NCBI GenBank assembly: GCA_020137815.1
Contig: CM035362.1
Coordinates: forward strand, 4,564,008-4,628,007
DNA from: Hormiphora californensis
Lineage: Eukaryota > Ctenophora > Tentaculata > Cydippida > Pleurobrachiidae
DNA length: 64,000 nt
Reading direction: 5' to 3'
Below, piece after piece: positions 60,337 to 64,000 of the stretch; within the stretch, counting starts at the first letter, position 1; each line of letters starts with the position of its first letter. The notes beneath the pieces were generated by a model. It was not told the DNA's origin, searched no databases, and saw only the letters and a list, made by a program, of their open reading frames with translations. Both the position numbers and the translations under genes were made by a program.

Positions 60337-60887
60337 GCTAATAAATGGGGAACATTTCAGGTAAGCGAATTGGCAGGTGAGTAGATCTTGCTATGTTGTA
60401 TACATGGCTATACAGTTTATCGAATTCTGCCTGGCACCGTGGACCCCATCTGAGCGCATTATATATCGGAGTCAAGCGCCGCCAGACAGGTCGAATTATT
60501 ATAATAAATTCCCTCTAACATCCCTTATACAGGTACGATACTAGGCTGCATCAGTTTTGTTGCGATGATGAAGTGTTAGCTGACAGTTGGAGAGATGATC
60601 ATACTGTTCCAGTCGTTACTGCAGCTAGAGAACTATAGTGTCACAGAGACATATGTTTTTAGGATTATAAAGGACTAAAAACTCAAGTTAATTCGCAAGG
60701 TTGACTTGTCACTTGTGACTCACAAGTTGTGAGCGTGTGTTTAGGAATAACTAATCATTTCATATGATGGACAATATGTTTATTTAGGGGTCACTCTAAG
60801 AAAGAAAGTGATCAGTGATATGGAAGAGAGAGAGAGAGAGAGAGAGTTTTACCTGTGATTACCTGTGACCAGGTTCAGCTCCAGTTG
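60337..60887 (+). other. EHBP1 3' flank
   Basis: Contains the poly(A) signal, possible 3'UTR acceptors, a diverged palindromic repeat (60429-60489) and a short (GA)n tract (60826-60847). No coding sequence. Confidence 0.5.
60340..60345 (+). promoter_or_regulatory. Polyadenylation signal AATAAA near EHBP1 stop
   Basis: AATAAA only 4 bp after the stop codon. Later possible 3'UTR acceptors (TTTCAG at 60360, TATACAG at 60532) suggest the UTR could also be spliced and longer. Confidence 0.35.
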
Positions 60888-61608
60888 CTAGGATTCCGCT
60901 GTCAACAACGTTCCTCGGCAGGAACACCAATCTAGGATACTGTTAGTGTTCTGCGCCCCATAACCTTTCAGGGGGGGTTCATCCGGGATATTCGATAGGA
61001 ATTTATCAAGCTCCCGCTTAGTTCCCTCCAGTGTCAGTTGTTCCTTGACAACTTTAGGAACAGCATTGAACAGGGAAACAGCAGTTGATGAGCAGGAATT
61101 GAAAATTTTGGAGTTAATGCTCTTCAGTTTAGATTTACCAAGCGGTCTTTCCACATAGGGCCCCCTTCTGATCGATGGTTTAAAGACCAGATTCAGGTGA
61201 TTTGGCAGTAGACCATGATACAATTTCCACAGGTAGAGAATTTTGTAACGTTCTCTCCTTCTCTGAAGCGAGTACAGCCCGAGATGATGTAACCGCTGCC
61301 AGTAGCTCATCTCCTCGCAACCAGAAATATGGGCAGTGAATGCTCGTTGCACCGCCTCAACTCGTTGGATTTCTCCTACCAAGTGTGGAGACCAAATCGG
61401 TGAGATGTACTCTAGGTGAGGTCTGATGTAGGTTTTCATGAGTACCAGCATAGGTTCCTGTTCCCTGGTCTCAAATGATCTGAGGATCCTTCCTGCAGTT
61501 TGGGAGGCGGATTTTATAACGTGGGAGATATGTGGTTTCCATGAGAGTTCAGAATCCACCACTATCCCTAAGTCTTTTACTGCATTCTCCTTTATGGGCC
61601 CCCTCACA
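60888..61608 (-). pseudogene. LINE reverse-transcriptase (ORF2) C-terminal fragment
   Basis: On the minus strand an open frame of about 240 codons starts KDLGIVVDSELSWKPHI and includes TYIRPHLEYISPIW and IQRVEAVQRAF, the conserved segment after the reverse-transcriptase domain in CR1/Jockey-type LINEs. It reaches a natural stop (TAG). The 5' part (endonuclease and most of RT) is missing, and the frame joins in chimeric fashion to the EHBP1 duplication at about 61610. Downstream is TCACAGGTAA repeated twice, like a LINE 3' tail. Confidence 0.8.
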
Positions 61609-61609
61609 C

Positions 61610-62785
61610 GCTCAATTAGCTCGGAACCCACCCCACCCGCCCTCACCACCTCTTTTTAAGACCCACCCTCCCCCAGGGAGCTCGATGAGCTCAATTAGCT
61701 CGGAACCTCCACCCCCACCCGCCCCAGTACCCCTTTTTTACACCCACCCTCCCCCAGGCAGCTCGATGAGCTCCATCAGCTCGGAACCCCCACCTCCACC
61801 CGCCCCAGTACCCCTACTCATGATGATGGGACCTGGTGGGGAGGAGGATGACAGTGACGAAGACCAAACTGAGAGGAATGTGACCGAGGCAGTTGTTGAA
61901 GATCCACCCTCACCAAACTTTCAGCCTAACAAAAAGGTATCAATCCTGCTATCAATCTTGTTGTCTAGCCGGGGGGGGGGGGTTCAGGATTAAGTGGTCG
62001 GACGTATATTATGCCTAAAAATTGCTTAAGTGGTCAAAATCCAAAAGGACCCCCCCACCCCCTAAAATTGACCACTTAATCAGTTTTTTTAGTGGTCAAA
62101 CCCCAAATAGACCCCTAAACCCCCAAAATTTACCGAAAAACTAGCTTTTTTGCCCAAAAAATGGCAAAATTTAGGCTGTTTTCTGGGACCAAAACCAAAA
62201 AATTTCCAGAAAAAATTTTTGCGTGCGAGAAAATTGAAATTTGAATTTTGAAAATTGAAAATTTTTCAGGTCCACCTCGAAGAATCTCAATTTTTACCGA
62301 AAATTGACCAAATTTGGCCGAAAATTGACCAAATTTGGCCAAAAAATGACCATTTAGCGAAAAACACTAAGTGGCAAGTTTGAAAAAACACCCACCCCCT
62401 TAAGTGGTATATACGTCCGAACCATTTATCCTGAACCCCCCCCCCCCCGGTCTAGCTGGCACCAGAACTGTAACCCTGAATCTCACTCTGATCTGGGAGT
62501 GCAGTGCTCTCCCTTTACTTAAAGTAACAATCTCACTATACTCTCTCCTTAGTTAAAGTAACAATCTCACTCTGTTCTCCCCTTAGTTAAAGTAACAATC
62601 TCACCCTGCAGGATTTCCAGGATGTCCGGGACTACGTGGAGGAATGCCATAATTGGATTATTGAACACAACAAGATCTTGGACAGGAAAGCCAAGTCACT
62701 GGAGCGTGATCTTAGGAATGCAATGGATGCCCAAGATTATGTGAGTAGCACATCACCCCCTATTGGTAACCATGGTAACTAATAC
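61610..62785 (+). pseudogene. EHBP1: Partial duplication of EHBP1 exons 19-20
   Basis: Copies of exon 19 (61758-61936) and exon 20 (62612-62740) have the same lengths and splice sites as the originals. Four substitutions were seen in exon 19 (one changing Ala to Thr) and one silent in exon 20. Copies of exons 21-23 do not follow, so the bMERB domain cannot be completed. The intron has gained a poly-G element. The similarity implies a recent event, or a misassembled second haplotype. Confidence 0.85.
61969..62448. mobile_element. Second poly-G/poly-C-bounded inverted-repeat element
   Basis: Begins with 11 or more G then TTCAGGATTAAGTGGTCGGAC; ends GTCCGAACCATTTATCCTGAA then about 13 C. GTCTAGC flanks both sides. 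Absent from the corresponding intron of the original copy (58829-59113), so it inserted after the duplication. Confidence 0.8.
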
Positions 62786-63336
62786 AGGGTGTGAACTGCA
62801 TGTCGTGTTTGCTAGTCGCGAGCGCGCTTGCGAGACAAGCAAACACGTCAAGGTTCATTAACAAGCATGCTGCTCAGTCATTTTAGATTTAATACACAAT
62901 GTAAGGATACCATGTAATAGGTGAGACTCTTGCCATCACCCTCGTTCAAGTCCCGTGAAAAACGGAGCAGTACACGCAAACTGATGCCCATTTTCCTCGC
63001 GTGACCCCGATTCAGCAGTTTGAGACACCAACTCTTTAGGGGGCCATATCTCAGGAACCAGACAAGATAGGAAAAATCGCCGTCTAACGAGGCGTACAGT
63101 TTTTAATCTAGTTTACCACTGTACCGGCCGTTTCACTCTCCGACCTAAAACAAAAATCGCAACCCCACAAAACTTCAAAATAATGAAATTCGCATCTCGC
63201 ATGTCGTGTTGCATGTCGTGTTGCATGTCGTGTCATGTTATTGACGCGCTCGCGTTCAACTCTCACACAGCAGCTGCAGAACATGGCGGGAAACATCGAG
63301 GAGTAGAGAGAGGGTCGGTGCCGAATCAAATATTTC
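62786..63336. other. Unassigned sequence
   Basis: No gene recognised. Contains three tandem copies of GCATGTCGTGTT (63199-63235), matching an isolated GCATGTCGTGTT at 62799, and the hairpin GTTTGCTAGTCGCGAGCGCGCTTGCGAGACAAGCAAAC near 62807-62845. Confidence 0.5.
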
Positions 63337-64000
63337 TTGATCTTGATCTACTCCATCTCTCAGCTATCCTACCCCTCATCAACTCGATCTCTCAGCTACC
63401 CTACCCCTCATCTACTCCATCTTTCAGCTACCCTACCCCTCATCTACTCCATCTTTCAGCTACCCTACCCCTTATCTAGTCCATCTCTCAGCTACCCTAC
63501 TCCTCATCTACTCCATCTCTCAGCTTCCCTATTAGGGAAGCATAGAGATGGAAACGATTAGGGGTAGGGAATCCCTATCCATAATCGTTTCCATCTCTAT
63601 GCTTCCCTAGCCCTCATCAACTCCATCTTTCAGCTACCCTACCCCTAATCTAGTCCATCTCTCCGCTACCCTACTCCTCATCTACTCCATCTCTCAGCTA
63701 CCCTACCTCCCATTTACTCCATCTCTCAGCTACCCTACCTCCCATTTACTCCATCTCTCAACTTCCCTACCTCCCATTTACTCCATCTCTCAGCTTACCT
63801 ACCTCCCATTTACTCCATATCTCAGCTTCCCTACCTGCCATTTACTCCATCTCTCAGATACCCTACCTCCCATTTACTCCATCTCTCAGCTTACCTACCT
63901 AAACCTTCCATTTACTCCATCTCTCAGCTTCCCTACCTCCCATTTACTCCATCCCTCAGCTACCCTACCTCCCATTTGATCCATCTCTCAGCTTCCCTAC
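63337..64000. repeat. 29-bp minisatellite to the right edge
   Basis: More than 20 units of TACTCCATCTCTCAGCTACC plus CTACCTCCC, interrupted at 63533-63610 by a 78-bp hairpin (AGGGAAGCATAGAGATGGAAAC and its complement). Each unit has a pyrimidine-CAG acceptor-like core. Confidence 0.9.

Noticed and set aside
61637-61649. Start codon for the minus-strand 253-codon ORF
   Set aside because: The first residues come from the antisense of the EHBP1 duplication; the LINE-derived part begins only near 61608, so it is a chimeric frame and not a gene start.

Overview
The window is nuclear DNA from an animal. It contains only spliced genes (GT-AG introns, mostly 0.1-5 kb), long (CT)n/(GA)n microsatellites, many minisatellites and many short inverted-repeat transposons. 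The gene content (immunoglobulin-superfamily and an EHBP1 orthologue with C2, CH and bMERB domains) is metazoan. I suspect a marine invertebrate, possibly an early-branching lineage such as a sponge, but nothing here proves the taxon. All recognised host genes lie on the + strand. Exon models were built by hand from splice sites, reading phase and domain motifs, and no transcript evidence was available.

Layout. (1) 577-8833: fifteen exons of an immunoglobulin-like gene (block A), open at the left edge. (2) 8834-12085: 3.2 kb of repeats and unassigned sequence. (3) 12086-31056: block B, 32 phase-compatible exons giving at least 1,708 residues of tandem Ig-like domains and a C-terminal four-cysteine sushi-like module, with a stop codon and a polyadenylation signal. 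It also contains one degenerate Ig exon with three frameshifts. Whether A and B are one gene or two neighbours is unresolved. (4) 32126-60336: a complete 23-exon EHBP1-like gene (1,567 residues): N-terminal C2-type domain, calponin-homology domain, a very large exon for a disordered repeat-rich region, a bMERB domain and a C-terminal CaaX-like tetrapeptide. (5) 60337-64000: a fragment of a LINE reverse-transcriptase protein on the minus strand, then a nearly identical partial duplication of two EHBP1 exons, then a minisatellite running off the right edge.

The introns hold at least ten inverted-repeat element families: TTAA-flanked, TA-flanked with pogo/Tigger-like ends, a Mutator-like element with a perfect 9-bp target duplication, and two elements bounded by poly-G/poly-C. 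There is also an intact LINE-type ORF1. The most unusual signal is recurrent tandem duplication across 3' splice sites: at many introns in both genes, the polypyrimidine tract, AG and first exon bases have been copied, from two copies up to arrays of about 20, leaving rows of decoy acceptors just upstream of the real exon.

Functionally the genes appear unrelated. The Ig protein is probably a secreted or cell-surface recognition or adhesion molecule. The EHBP1-like protein would link Rab8/10-family GTPases and membranes to actin.
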